From contig CAJNDS010002668.1 of the NCBI GenBank assembly GCA_905221605.1, forward strand, positions 529,501 to 593,500: DNA of 64,000 nt, written 5' to 3'. The notes under the pieces are model-generated. The model searched no databases. It saw only the letters and a list, made by a program, of their open reading frames with translations, and was not told the origin of the DNA. Shown piece by piece: positions 18,808 to 28,045 of the stretch. The DNA comes from Symbiodinium natans (taxonomy: Eukaryota; Sar; Dinophyceae; Suessiales; Symbiodiniaceae). The position numbers were made by a program, and so were the translations under genes. How positions within the stretch are numbered: position 1 is the stretch's first letter; every line of letters starts with the position of its first letter.

Positions 18808-18891
18808 GCAAGACGATAGCTCATCGAATTGACAGCTTTGGAATCACGGCCCCCGACAAGACGATGAGCAATTGCTTTATGGCCCAAAATG
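18808..18891 (+). CDS. Candidate exon, 84 bases
   Basis: Acceptor ATTGCCCGCAG; frame (G)KTIAHRIDSFGITAPDKTM then SNCFMAQN; donor AATG|GTTGATGG. Phase 1 at both ends. Convincing composition; no family recognised. Confidence 0.5.
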
Positions 18892-18954
18892 GTTGATGGT
18901 TTAGGGTTTAAGGATTAGCAGGTGCTATCGGTCATTATGGGTGACATGATCAAG

Positions 18955-19050
18955 TGTGTGTGTGTGTATACACACACATCTCTCTCTATATATATATATA
19001 TATGTGTATTTTTGCATGTGCGCATGCACACACATGTGTATTTAACTGTG
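18955..19050 (+). repeat. TG/TA/CA microsatellite
   Basis: TGTGTG, CACACA, CTCTCT and TATATA runs in succession. Confidence 0.9.
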
Positions 19051-19117
19051 TGGGTGTGGCTCTGTGCATGTGTATTTATCCCTTTTCTCCCATTTTTTCT
19101 ATGAGTGGGGAGCTTAG

Positions 19118-19167
19118 ATTCTGATGGCGCCATGGGAAACGAATACATGCAACTTGCTGATTTTTCG
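19118..19167 (+). CDS. Candidate exon with consensus GTAAGT donor
   Basis: The pyrimidine-rich stretch CTTTTCTCCCATTTTTTCTA lies upstream of AG acceptors at 19105 and 19117. Frame DSDGAMGNEYMQLADFS; donor TCG|GTAAGT is the only textbook GTAAGT seen. Confidence 0.55.
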
Positions 19168-19313
19168 GTAAGTGCACGGTGCAATACAGCACCGGAGACT
19201 AGATTGCCAGTACTGTCCCCTTATAATCCCCATAAAAGGCATGTTACCAATAGCAAAAGAACACATTCGCGTCACCTAGGCTCCCAAAGTAAGCGTCTGG
19301 GTGCATGTGGCAG

Positions 19314-19390
19314 GCATCCTCCGATGGCGACTCAGCAGCGCTCCAGTCGGCCCGCGAAGAGCTTCAAGCGGAGGCTTTCGGAGCTATAGG
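19314..19390 (+). CDS. Candidate exon, coiled-coil-like
   Basis: Acceptor GCATGTGGCAG; frame ASSDGDSAALQSAREELQAE then AFGAI; the exon runs straight into TAGG|GTTTAGGG. Confidence 0.5.
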
Positions 19391-19670
19391 GTTTAGGGTT
19401 TAGGGTTTAGGGTGTAGGGTGTAGGGTTTAGGGTTTAGGGTTTGGGGTTTAGGGTTTAGGGTTTATACTATTGGGCCTTTACGGGGCCCCTATGTAGTAG
19501 CCTTAGGGCCCAAAAAGGGGCTGGCTGACGCGCCTCGAGTCCTTGGCCATGTTCGTTTGACGACGTACATGTTCAGGTTTGGCTTTGGGGAAGGCTCTAG
19601 ATCCGGGCTGATCAGAAGCTTAGGGTTTAGGGTTTAGGGTTTAGGGTTCAGGGTTTAGGGTTTAGGGGAG

Positions 19671-19794
19671 AAGCCTCTGAAGGAGTGGAGGACCTTTAAG
19701 GCTGGCTGTGCCTCGCAACCTTATCAGGAGACCTCTCTGGGAGGGAGTTGCAATGTACCCAAAGGCTTCGTGTACCCTTTTCGTTTATTATTAG
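19671..19794 (+). CDS. Candidate exon, 41 codons
   Basis: Acceptor TTTAGGGGAG inside a telomere-like block; frame KPLKEWRTFKAGCASQPYQE, TSLGGSCNVPKGFVYPFRLL; donor TTAG|GTTGAG. Confidence 0.45.
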
Positions 19795-19873
19795 GTTGAG
19801 TCTTCCCCACACCCGCCCACAGCTCTAGGCCAGGCCAACCAATCAGTGAGGGGCCTACGGTTGCATTTTGCAG

Positions 19874-19998
19874 TGACCATGGCGAATGATGCTTCTTGTA
19901 GTAGCTCGAATGCACCGACAGACATCCTTGTGACGCCCCGAAGGCCTGAACATCTAGGACCTAGGAGAAGTCTCCACATAAGAGAAGTCTCCACATAA
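19874..19998 (+). CDS. Candidate exon or 3' segment
   Basis: The acceptor GGTTGCATTTTGCAG is strong. Frame TMANDASCSSSNAPTDILVT, PRRPEHLGPRRSLHIREVST, TAA. The last part lies in a small tandem duplication (GAGAAGTCTCCACATAA twice). Confidence 0.45.
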
Positions 19999-20080
19999 AA
20001 AGGTGACCAAATAGTAGGCAGTGCTTGAGATGTCCCTGGCCTTCTCAGTGCTTGAGATGTCCCTGACCTTCTCGGCACAG

Positions 20081-20179
20081 GTATCTCGCCTCAGCCAGGA
20101 GCTGGAAACAGCAATGCAGGCAGCTGAGGCCGCCTCAATTGCAGATGTTGGCTGTTTGTTCGCTGAAGGCTTGAGATAC
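20081..20179 (+). CDS. Candidate exon, coiled coil, 33 codons
   Basis: Acceptor TTCTCGGCACAG; frame VSRLSQELETAMQAAEAASI then ADVGCLFAEGLRY, phase 0/0; donor TAC|GTCACA. Upstream, a 27-bp segment ending CTTCTC is tandemly duplicated. Confidence 0.55.
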
Positions 20180-20254
20180 GTCACAAAACTACCTACACCT
20201 TCAAATGATCATCCAGCGCCAACAATGCCGGTGTAACTTAAAAAGGGGCGACAG

Positions 20255-20341
20255 GCCATTCTTACGGGCATTCTTGAGGGCCCGGGCAGACCCCAAACAT
20301 CAGCCAAACACATGTCAGCACCTGCACCCTGGCCGCTCTAA
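20255..20341 (+). CDS. Candidate exon or 3' segment, 28 codons
   Basis: Acceptor GGGGCGACAG; frame AILTGILEGPGRPQTSAKHM then SAPAPWPL and TAA. An internal CAT|GTCAGC donor is possible. A second frame is open over the same region. Confidence 0.4.
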   Translation, partial: AILTGILEGPGRPQTSAKHMSAPAPWPL

Positions 20342-20572
20342 GACTCTAAGCTTAATGTCAACTCGAAAATGGCTTTGTAAGGGGCCAGATTACGGTTATT
20401 CAATACGGTTTAGGGTTCAGGGAGGGCTTCTCAAACCGTGTAAACTCTATAAGCCTATAAGCCCGTCTAATAGACCTTACTGTATAAGCCCTATAAACTC
20501 CATAGCCCTAAACCCTAAACCCTGAGTACAAAGAAAGAAAAGGGAGGGCTTAGGGGAGCATTGGCTTGCGAG

Positions 20573-20614
20573 GACGCTCGAGAAGAGGCGTCGCAGCAAG
20601 CGCAGCTTACAGAG
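20573..20614 (+). CDS. Candidate exon, 14 codons, coiled-coil-like
   Basis: Acceptor GGCTTGCGAG; frame DAREEASQQAQLTE; donor CAGAG|GTGGCC; phase 0/0. Confidence 0.45.
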
Positions 20615-20796
20615 GTGGCCACCAGATCTAATCCCTACACGAACTCCAGTTTAGGTTTTAGTGTGTAGGGTTTAGGGTTTAGGGTTTAGGGTTCAGGGTT
20701 TAGGGTTCAGGGTTTAGGGTTTAGGGTGCTACGGCTCAAGTTTGGCTACGAGACCCAAATGGGTAAACATTAATTCGTGATCTGCCTCGAGCTGCA

Positions 20797-21456
20797 ATGG
20801 ATGCTAAACTGGCTGCGTGTTTAGGCTACTCTGTCAGATTGGCAACACGATGTGGATATATGGAGCTCCTACCACATCTTCAACAGGCTTTGTTTGCACT
20901 TGTTTCCTGTGATGCACATGTTGATTCGGCGGCAGTCCCCCAAGAATCCTGCAGGCGAAGAACAATCTCTTTGTTTCAGGCTCTTCATCCTGATGGCAGT
21001 GATGTACCAAATGCTCAATATGCTCAGGAGGTGAAACTCGTTGACGCCCCGCAGCGACTCCTTGCAGATGCGGAGGCGCAGACATGTGAGGACATCATTT
21101 CTGCAGGTGAGTGCACCATGATTGTGGACAAGATTATGGATCAAGCGAAGGCATCTGCGGTGGCACTTGAAGAACGCTTGCGCCAACTGGAGGCCGACAC
21201 ATCGGATCACTTCTTGCCCACGGCCAGCTCCATTGATTCACCTAGCAGTGCGGCGTGTTCTTCAGTTCCTCATGGCCTGACGATGGCATGTGACGTTCAC
21301 AGGCCACAAGCCTCACGATGCCCAGACGTACGTGCTAGGATTCCTGACCATGACCTTGCGAGTTTGAAAGCCCAGCACATCGAGCTCCGCCGAGCAATGA
21401 AAGCACAGCGAAGACTGGAACGACAAGCCCGTGAACGGCAAGATTCGGCTGCCTAG
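20797..21456 (+). CDS. Longest host open frame, 219 codons, coiled-coil C-terminus
   Basis: ATG-led frame starting MDAKLAACLGYSVRLATRCG. The N-terminal third is mixed. Residues about 100-135 include VDKIMDQAKASAVALEERLR and the C-terminal 40 residues are a charged helix (LKAQHIELRRAMKAQRRLER). The frame ends at TAG 21454, but the same frame continues as SQLELVKEVLRNSSDQLHAF to a TGA at 21520. TTTCTGCAG|GTGAGT at 21098-21112 looks both like an acceptor and like a donor, so an intron may start or end there. No family recognised; probably one gene with the coiled-coil segments on either side. Confidence 0.6.
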   Translation: MDAKLAACLGYSVRLATRCGYMELLPHLQQALFALVSCDAHVDSAAVPQESCRRRTISLFQALHPDGSDVPNAQYAQEVKLVDAPQRLLADAEAQTCEDIISAGECTMIVDKIMDQAKASAVALEERLRQLEADTSDHFLPTASSIDSPSSAACSSVPHGLTMACDVHRPQASRCPDVRARIPDHDLASLKAQHIELRRAMKAQRRLERQARERQDSAA

Positions 21457-21600
21457 TCACAGCTTGAACTTGTGAAGGAGGTCTTGCGTAATTCTTCCGA
21501 TCAGTTGCATGCTTTTGCTTGATTTCTCATGAATAGCTTGAGGGATCCCTGCTTCTCTTGAAAACCTTGAGATGGTTGCTCCAATTGCTCCAATTATCAG

Positions 21601-21662
21601 ATGCAAGTCACTGCGATTTCCTGACCATTCCCGGCCGACTCCCCAAGCCCGGATGCAAAAGG
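21601..21662 (+). CDS. Candidate exon with telomere-word donor
   Basis: Acceptor CAATTATCAG; frame ASHCDFLTIPGRLPKPGCKR; donor AAAGG|GTTTAGGG. Confidence 0.5.
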
Positions 21663-21663
21663 G

Positions 21664-22503
21664 TTTAGGGTTTAGGGTTTAGGGTTTAGGGTTTAGGGCC
21701 GCGCCCCCCCCCAGCTGGCAGGAGAGCAGCCTGGGTTAGAAAAAGGGTTAGGTTTCACTAAGTTAGGGTTTAGGGTTTTAGGGAGTTATGTGCTTATAGC
21801 CCAGTTTATGGTCGCTATAACTCGACGTATCCCTAGGGGGGGCCCTACTTCTAGGCCGCCCAGTGGTGCCCGATGTCCTTTTTTTTCGGTCAGGATCCCT
21901 TCAAAGAACTAACTCGGGTTTAGGTTTTAGTGTCTAGGGTTTAGGGTTCAATAACCCTTGTTGGTTAGGGTTAGGGTTCTTTCGACCAGGTTCTTCTTGT
22001 ATTTGGTGCTGACTCTGGCTGGCTGACCCTAAATTCACAGGTTCCCTTCCTACCCCTCTCTATACTACCCCCCCCCCCCAATTCCCCCCTTAACTAATCT
22101 TAAGTAGGCTTAATTTTCCTTAAGTAGTCTTACTGGGGAACATATAAGTGGAAGTTAGTAAAGAGGGGGGTAGTAGGGGAACCCATGGCGAAGCGCTTCT
22201 GTGTTGATTTGTAGGGTACTGGGGAACTAAACTCTGAAACCCTAAGCCCCGAACCTCAAGCCCTAAAGCCCCATAGACCCTCCACACCTAAAAGCCCTCA
22301 ACACTAAACTAAGGCGGGTGGTTAACAAGATGTCCGAAACCTTTTCAGCCCTGGACCCGAAAGGTCGTATAGGCCCTACAGGTCCTTTTAACCCTAAACC
22401 TTAAACCCTAAACCCTAAACCCCAAACCCCAAACCCAAAACCCTAAACCCTAAACCCTAAACCCTAAACCCTAAACCCTAACCCAATGCGCCCCCAATGC
22501 CAG
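21664..22503. other. Spacer: repeats, C tracts, diverged elements
   Basis: Holds TTTAGGG blocks, a poly-C run (22068-22079), AAGTAGGCTTAATTTTCCTT-type inverted repeats and a CCCTAAA block (22385-22483). No convincing exon. Confidence 0.45.
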
Positions 22504-22560
22504 GAAGCAAGGGCGCAGGCGCTCCAGCAGGCGCAGCGGGCAGAGGCACTCGGGCTGTTG
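22504..22560 (+). CDS. Candidate exon, coiled coil, 19 codons, phase 0/0
   Basis: Acceptor CCCCCAATGCCAG; frame EARAQALQQAQRAEALGLL; donor TTG|GTTTAAGA. A CCCTAAA block ends 18 bases upstream and TTTAGGG follows. Confidence 0.6.
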
Positions 22561-22721
22561 GTTTAAGATTTATAGGGTTTAGGGTTTTGGGTTTTGGGTT
22601 TTGGGTTTTGGGGCTGAATTTGGGCTGAGAAGGTTTTTGGGTTTCCGGTTTCGGGGATCTTTTCGCAATCTTGCGGTGGCCGGCCCTGATATCCCACGCT
22701 TGACGGGATGGGGTGTAGCAG

Positions 22722-22829
22722 CTTGGCTTTCTTCTGGCTGGCTCTTAGGAACCTTTTGGGTTGTTGAAGAAACTACAATAAGGATCCTAAAAGTTAAACT
22801 TTTAAAAGGGGTTCAGAAGTAAGCCAAGG
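22722..22829. repeat. Element H, copy 1
   Basis: About 108 bp, ends CTTGGC/GCCAAG. Matches the copy at 44931-45042 over most of its length, including GGCTTTCTTCTGGCTGGCTC. Confidence 0.85.
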
Positions 22830-23117
22830 CAGGTGAGGGCTTGTCTCTTCAGATGTGCTGGTGCCGCCACTCAGTCTATGCTTGATCCGCAGTGACACAT
22901 CCCGCCCGGCCTGAAAGAGCGTAAGCAGCAGAGCCATCTTCAAGCACCGAAGGGTCCTAGTCCCAACACCCCTCCCAACCTCAAAGCCCGAGAAAACAGC
23001 ACTCAGAGCTCATCTGCAAATTAAGTTCGCCTTTCTCCCCTCTCCAACCCAAGGCCCTATTTAAAATCTAAACCCTAAACCCTGAACCCTGAACCCTCAA
23101 CCCTTGCGCCTGGCCAG

Positions 23118-23182
23118 GCAGCTGAGACCAAGCTACTGGCACTTGTGGCGCCTTGGAAGCAACCCGAAACCCTGAACCCTAG
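23118..23182 (+). CDS. Candidate exon
   Basis: Acceptor CGCCTGGCCAG; frame AAETKLLALVAPWKQPETLN+P; donor CCCTAG|GTTTTTTGG. The last codons come from CCCGAAACCCTGAACCC, i.e. repeat-derived. Confidence 0.4.
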
Positions 23183-23549
23183 GTTTTTTGGGTGGATTTC
23201 GAGGCTTGCAGAGTCTGATTTTTGGGTGTCTATGTTTTAGGTCCAAGCTCCTAAAGCTAAGGCACAAGGTGTACAGTTAGGTGCAGCCGCGGAGCCAGAA
23301 GCCGAGTGAGTTTTGGCTTCGGGCCCTAAACCCCTGAACCCTGAAACAGGGTTTAGGGTTTAGGGTTTAGGGTTTAGGGTTTAGGGTCTCCATTCTTGGA
23401 GATTCATGGGTAGTGATCGGCAAAGTAAGTGTGGTTGAATAAGGGCAGGAATGCTTATACTTGCCCTACTGGTACATTCCCGTGAGCCGCCAAGTACGCC
23501 CTGAGCCCTAAACCCTAAACCCTAAACCCTAAACCCTAAACCACGCCAG

Positions 23550-23662
23550 CTCTTGGGGGTGCCCCCGTCGGCATTCAGGAGCGGATTCGAGGAGCCGCCA
23601 CCGGAGCTCGCAGGCTCGTAGTTGTCATGGATAGGGATGCAGATGACCCATGTACCCGTAGG
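23550..23662 (+). CDS. Candidate exon, 37 codons
   Basis: Acceptor ACCACGCCAG; frame LGGAPVGIQERIRGAATGAR then RLVVVMDRDADDPCTR; donor AGG|GTTTAGGG. CCCTAAA block before, TTTAGGG block after. Confidence 0.5.
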
Positions 23663-23860
23663 GTTTAGGGTTTAGGTTTTGGGGTTTAGGGTCTAGGGTC
23701 TAGGGTTTCGGTTTAGGGTTTAGGGTTTAGGGCCCAGGCCCAGGATTCCAACTGAGGGCCTCAGGGACAAGGTACACATACAGTATGCGTATGGGTAGAT
23801 AAGAATCCCCTTGTGGAGTGGCCAAAAGGAACCCCACTTTTTGTGTTCGGTTTCTTTCAG
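23663..23860. other. TTTAGGG block and unique spacer
   Basis: G-strand block to 23733, then unique sequence ending in a strong pyrimidine tract TTCGGTTTCTTTCAG at 23846-23860. Confidence 0.5.
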
Positions 23861-23886
23861 CTATCTCAGTCCAGTCTGCGGCGAGG
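23861..23886 (+). CDS. Candidate micro-exon
   Basis: Strong acceptor, frame LSQSSLRR, donor GG|GTATAA. Too short to judge by composition. Confidence 0.3.
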
Positions 23887-24030
23887 GTATAAGCCCTAAG
23901 CCCTCTCGTGTGGATTGTCTGCTTGGCAGGGTGGCAATTACAACCCTGAATCCATGTAGCGTTCAGGGTGTAATGTTTGGGATCGGTTTGCAAATCAGAC
24001 TTCCATGATGATGCAAATGCCTCAGGCCTC

Positions 24031-24058
24031 TCCCCCCCCCCCCCAAAAAAAAAAAAAA
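24031..24058 (+). repeat. Compound homopolymer C(12)A(14)
   Basis: A C run directly followed by an A run, then AATAATAATAA. Confidence 0.9.
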
Positions 24059-24194
24059 TAATAATAACAAACACATCACACATTATTAGTGGCAGAAATG
24101 GTGCCCCTCGTTCCCACAGTATCTGCATTGCATTCCCTCAACCCTAAAGGCCAAACCCTAAACCCCGAGATCCTGTTGCCTCGCCCCCACGCAG

Positions 24195-24269
24195 GCTGGC
24201 GGCCACGTGAGACGAGGGCGAGCCTTCTGCACCTGCACGCGTTACGAGGGAGGTGGCCCCTCATATGCA
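24195..24269 (+). CDS. Candidate exon, 25 codons, phase 0/0
   Basis: Acceptor GTTGCCTCGCCCCCACGCAG has an excellent pyrimidine tract. Frame AGGHVRRGRAFCTCTRYEGG then GPSYA; donor GCA|GTTTAGGG. A CCCTAAA block lies just upstream. Confidence 0.6.
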
Positions 24270-24468
24270 GTTTAGGGTTTAGGGTTTTGTAGGTTTTAGC
24301 GTCAGAAGGATGTAAACTCACCAACTTACCTTGCCTTTCCAGGCAACTATCGTGTGTCCTTAAGGGCCCTAGTATAACCTGACGTTTAAGGGGGGCCCTG
24401 CCTTGAATTGACGGACTTGTTGTCCAGAGCTTCACAAGCCCGTCCTTAATTGAGTTAGCTTCTGGCAG

Positions 24469-24518
24469 CACGAGAGCGCACGAGAGCCCACGGTCCAGCC
24501 CTTGGGATACTCTTTGCG
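24469..24518 (+). CDS. Candidate exon
   Basis: Acceptor GCTTCTGGCAG; frame HESAREPTVQPLGYSL; donor TGCG|GTCCATC. Confidence 0.4.
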
Positions 24519-24674
24519 GTCCATCGACAGTTGATTTGACCAGCTGCTCTGTATCGAAGAGCTCCCCAACCCCCCTCCCCCAAACCCTGAACCCTTAAAG
24601 AAACACACAAGACAAGCTGGGAATAAGCTAGACCACAGGGGCTTGAAGGGCCACGGGCACCGTGACGTCGCCAG

Positions 24675-24716
24675 ACTTTATCAGCGTTTAGTTTCGAGGC
24701 CGGGTTGTCGCAAAAG
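24675..24716 (+). CDS. Candidate exon, 14 codons, phase 0/0
   Basis: Acceptor GACGTCGCCAG; frame TLSAFSFEAGLSQK; donor AAAAG|GTTGGT. Confidence 0.4.
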
Positions 24717-24850
24717 GTTGGTGAAGGGTTCAGGGTTTAGGGTTTGAGTTTAGGGTTTAGGCTGCCAGCGTTGCTTTGGAGGAGAGGAGCCTTATCATAG
24801 CGGGCAGTGGTAGCACAGTGTGCGTTGGCGAAGCAGCAGCCGTCGCGCAG

Positions 24851-24911
24851 TCTGGTCTCAGAAAGCGGGATGCCTCGCCGATATAGAAGCCGACCCTCAC
24901 CTCAACTTAGG
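24851..24911 (+). CDS. Candidate exon
   Basis: Acceptor GCCGTCGCGCAG; frame LVSESGMPRRYRSRPSPQLR; donor AGG|GTTACC. Confidence 0.4.
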
Positions 24912-25249
24912 GTTACCCCAAACCCTAAACCCTAGACCGCCCTATGCTAAAGGATGGCTTCAGGGTGTATGGTCCCAGGTACAGCGACAGCCACAATCGT
25001 AGTACTGTAGACTTTAGGGTCTAGGGTTTAGGGTTTAGGGTGTGGGGCTTGGGGTTTCGAGTGCTTCGATAGAACAGAACCCCCCAAACAGATGTCCAGT
25101 CAGAGTATTCCTAATTTACCCCCAAAACAGGAGGTTCCATGTCAACGTAGTCTCCATCCTTAAGGGAATTTCCTACACAGCAGCTTTGGGGCCCAAGTAG
25201 AAACTAGATGCGCGCAGAGGCCTTGAGTCCCCCAAAACCCAACCCCTAG

Positions 25250-25391
25250 ACCCAACCCTAAACCCTAAACCCTAGACCCTAAACGATTAAACCCTAACCC
25301 TAAACCTAAGCCCTAAACCCTAAACCCTAAGCCCTAAGCCCTAAGCCCTAAGCCCTAAGCCCTAAGCCTTGGTCCCCAAACCCTAAACCCT
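25250..25391 (-). repeat. CCCTAAA array with CCCTAAG sub-block
   Basis: C-strand units; seven consecutive CCCTAAG copies at about 25324-25372 sit inside CCCTAAA. Confidence 0.9.
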
Positions 25392-25395
25392 CAAG

Positions 25396-25497
25396 TGCAT
25401 CCTGAATGAACATGTCCGCGAGGAAGAGCCGCTTGTAATTCGACCCTGCAAGCTCGCGTGGCAAACATCGGGTGGCGGGTCTAGCCAACTGCCCGAG
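25396..25497 (+). CDS. Candidate exon, 34 codons, phase 0/0, opposed telomere blocks
   Basis: Acceptor AAACCCTCAAG at the edge of the C-strand block; frame CILNEHVREEEPLVIRPCKL then AWQTSGGGSSQLPE; donor GAG|GTTTAGGG. Among the best-supported exons. Confidence 0.6.
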
Positions 25498-25785
25498 GTT
25501 TAGGGTTCAGGGTTTAGGGTTTAGGGTTTAGGGTTAGGGTTTAGGGTTTAGGATATTTTGTAGTAGAGTAGGTAACCTTTAACCTTCTTTGGGTATTATC
25601 CCTTTTTTTATGTCCAAAGGTTAACCTTTAGTTCCCCCCAGGATACTGGACAACTAAGATGAGAGTTTAGGGTTGAGCAGGTTTAAGTTCAGGGTTTATG
25701 GCTTAAGTGCCATGCTCAAGCTCCTGAAGCCCTAAACCCTAAACCCTACACCCTAAACCCTAAACCCTAAACCAGAGTGGGCCAG
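25498..25785 (+). other. Candidate intron with inverted telomere blocks at its ends
   Basis: Starts GTTTAGGGTTCAGGG, contains element K (25556-25665), then a CCCTAAA block, and ends GTGGGCCAG. It shows the G-strand/element/C-strand arrangement completely within 288 bases. Confidence 0.55.
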
Positions 25786-25864
25786 GATCCCCCCCAAGTG
25801 TTGGCTTATGAGCTCTCTAGAACTTATGTTGCTCAAGCCCGCCTCAAGCCCTACATCCGCAAAG
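25786..25864 (+). CDS. Candidate exon
   Basis: Frame PPQVLAYELSRTYVAQARLK then PYIRK; donor CAAAG|GTTACT. The frame stays open to 26121 (GYSNINPGDHMKLKIGGDIP and on), so the exon could be longer. Confidence 0.5.
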
Positions 25865-26720
25865 GTTACTCTAACATCAACCCTGGGGACCATATGAAGC
25901 TTAAAATTGGGGGTGATATACCCTCTACTATTCTATTTCCTGTTAAGGTTATGTGGACCATAAGCCCTTTTAGGGTTCATGTCGCCCCCAAGGAACAGAT
26001 GATTGTCATGCCAGCCCCCGCATCTCGAAGCCCTGGCGCTGCCTCCCACTATAGCAGCGCTGAGATTCGACTCGGATGCGAGCCAGGCAGTGTGGGCAAC
26101 ACTGTCCGTTTGCGGTCTTGAGCACGCTGAGCCCTACATTCTAAACCGTCCTACACCCCAAAGCCTACATAAAAATAGGGGGGGGTGGGGTATCCCTTTT
26201 ATACCCAAAATAGAAGAGAATCCCCTCAAAGGGACCCCCAGCCCAAAAGGGTACCCCCAAGTCCTTTGGCTTTTGAAGCTATGGCTCTGCCTTCAAAACT
26301 GTTTCTCCAAAGCTAGTAGTGGGGTGCAAATGCACCAAAACATCTCATATTCCCAGAGGAACCTCGTACCTTTTAAAAGGGTACATTTCCCAGAACTGAG
26401 GACACATTACCCTTTTTAAAGGGTACAAATGAAACTCTAAAGCCTAAACCCAGTCCTAAACCCTAAGCCCGAAAACCCTCAGCCCTATACCTTGCTATGA
26501 AGGGCACAAAGGTTGCTCTCTAGTTTGAATTGCGGGGGGGGGGGCCTCCTAAAGCCCCTTGCTCCCGAAACCCTCTTGGCAGGTTCATGGGCACTCATGA
26601 GTAGGGGAATACGTACCCCCAAAATCGGGCAACTACACATGAACCCTAAACCTTAAACCCTGAACCCTAAACCCTAAACCCTAAACCCTAAACCCTAAAC
26701 CCTAAACCCTGACATGCAAG
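25865..26720. other. Open-frame continuation, hairpin-rich spacer and CCCTAAA block
   Basis: Nested GGGTACCCTTTT/AAAAGGGTAC palindromes at 26180-26425, a poly-G run at 26535 and a CCCTAAA block at 26640-26710. Confidence 0.45.
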
Positions 26721-26810
26721 CTGCAAGCTCATCGGGCGGGAGGGCGGAAGCTTTTGCGCTCAAGGCACCAGACTACAGAGGCAACAGGGGGCCCTCCGAC
26801 ATGGTAGTTC
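26721..26810 (+). CDS. Candidate exon, 90 bases, opposed telomere blocks
   Basis: Acceptor GACATGCAAG; frame ASSSGGRAEAFALKAPDYRG then NRGPSDMVV; donor TTC|GTTTAGGG. A C-strand block precedes it by 10 bases. Confidence 0.55.
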
Positions 26811-27010
26811 GTTTAGGGTTTAGGGTTTAGGGTTTGGGGTTTGGGGTTTAGGGTTTAGGGTTTAGGGCTCTGCCAAAAAAGGGGGGGTTTTGTAGGGTTC
26901 CTCGGCCCCAGAAGCTCTAAGAGATCTCCGGCCGCGGTACTCCGGAGTAGAGCTACGAGGGTCCCTAAACCCCATACCCTAAACCCTAAGCCCTAAACCC
27001 TAAACCCTAG

Positions 27011-27065
27011 TTGGGGATATGAGTATTACAACTTACATATGATGGGCTCTCAAGGAGCCTTGAAG
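27011..27065 (+). CDS. Candidate exon with repeat-derived acceptor and donor
   Basis: The acceptor CCCTAAACCCTAG is a degenerate telomere unit. Frame WGYEYYNLHMMGSQGALK; donor TTGAAG|GTTTAAGG. Confidence 0.55.
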
Positions 27066-27316
27066 GTTTAAGGCACGAGCCCCTTACTATACAAACCGTA
27101 CCCTAAACCCTAACCCCCCCCCCCCCCTTAAAACCCCCCCCCTAAACCCTAAACAAGGGCCTTATACCTCTTCTCTCTGAAACTCCACGCATAGTGCCAT
27201 GGCTGGTGAACCATGGTCCGCGCCCCTGTAGATGTGCTGGGTTGAAGGTTAGGCTATCCTTGATTCACCGAGGCGTCTTTCCTAAACTAGGTTCTTGGGA
27301 TGCTTCAGCTGCATGC

Positions 27317-27426
27317 CTTGGTAGCCCAGTGGTACCCTTCACCCTTTTCTTGGTTCTGGGTTCCCTTACAAAGTAACCAACCCCAAAAAGGGTGCCCTTA
27401 TTAGAATGGGGTTACTGGCTACCAAG
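27317..27426. repeat. Element D, copy 1, with a possible 4-bp target duplication
   Basis: Inverted ends CTTGGTAGCCCAGTGG and TACTGGCTACCAAG. ATGC flanks both sides. Copies at 43634-43717 and 45856-46008. Confidence 0.75.
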
Positions 27427-28045
27427 ATGCGAGGTCATGAAAGATCATCGCGGCGCCCCAAAGATTAGGGTTTCGGTTAGCATTTAGACTTGCAAGGCTG
27501 GTTTTTCAGGATTTAGTGTTGTAAGGTTGGTCAGGTATAGGTTAGGATGGTCTAGGTGGGAGAGAAGTGTCTGATGGCCCTTCAAAATCGGGCCATAGCT
27601 GCGCTTTGCATTTTTGTCAAGCTTTCGCAGGTACTCTGCATCCCAGGCCTCACATCTTCTGCGCCATATCACAGCAAACCCTCAATGCAAAACCCTAAAC
27701 CTTCAACCGAAGCTCCCAACCCTTTCGTCCCAGAGTCCCTAAATTGGAACTTATTTTCAAGAAGCAGGGTTTTAGGGTTTTAGGGTTCTAGGGTTTCAAG
27801 TACCGTAGCCTACTGGACTAGTACTGCCAATCTCTTGGGCGGACTATTTTTCTGACCCTATGAACCTCCTAGTATAGGTCTCGGATATCTAATCCCGAAA
27901 CCTTGCGCCTCCATTTCCTGCTCCGATATAGTAGCTTTAGGGACCCAAGTAAGTTTAGGGTTTAGGGTTTAGGCTTTAGGGTTTAGGGTTTAGGGTTTAG
28001 GGTTTAGGCTTTAGGGTTTAGGGTTTAGGGCTTCGGGTGGCCCAG
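27427..28045. other. Spacer with TTTAGGG blocks
   Basis: Open + frames (27556-27783) exist but lack clear boundaries. TTTAGGG/CTTTAGG blocks at 27775-27795 and 27953-28032. Confidence 0.4.

Noticed and set aside
22853-22920. Exon between CTTGTCTCTTCAG and GTAAGC
   Set aside because: Both splice signals are good but all three frames contain a stop before the donor.
24795-24870. tRNA-like sequence (GGGCAGTGGTAGCACAGTG)
   Set aside because: There is a D-arm-like word but no matching acceptor stem or T-arm.
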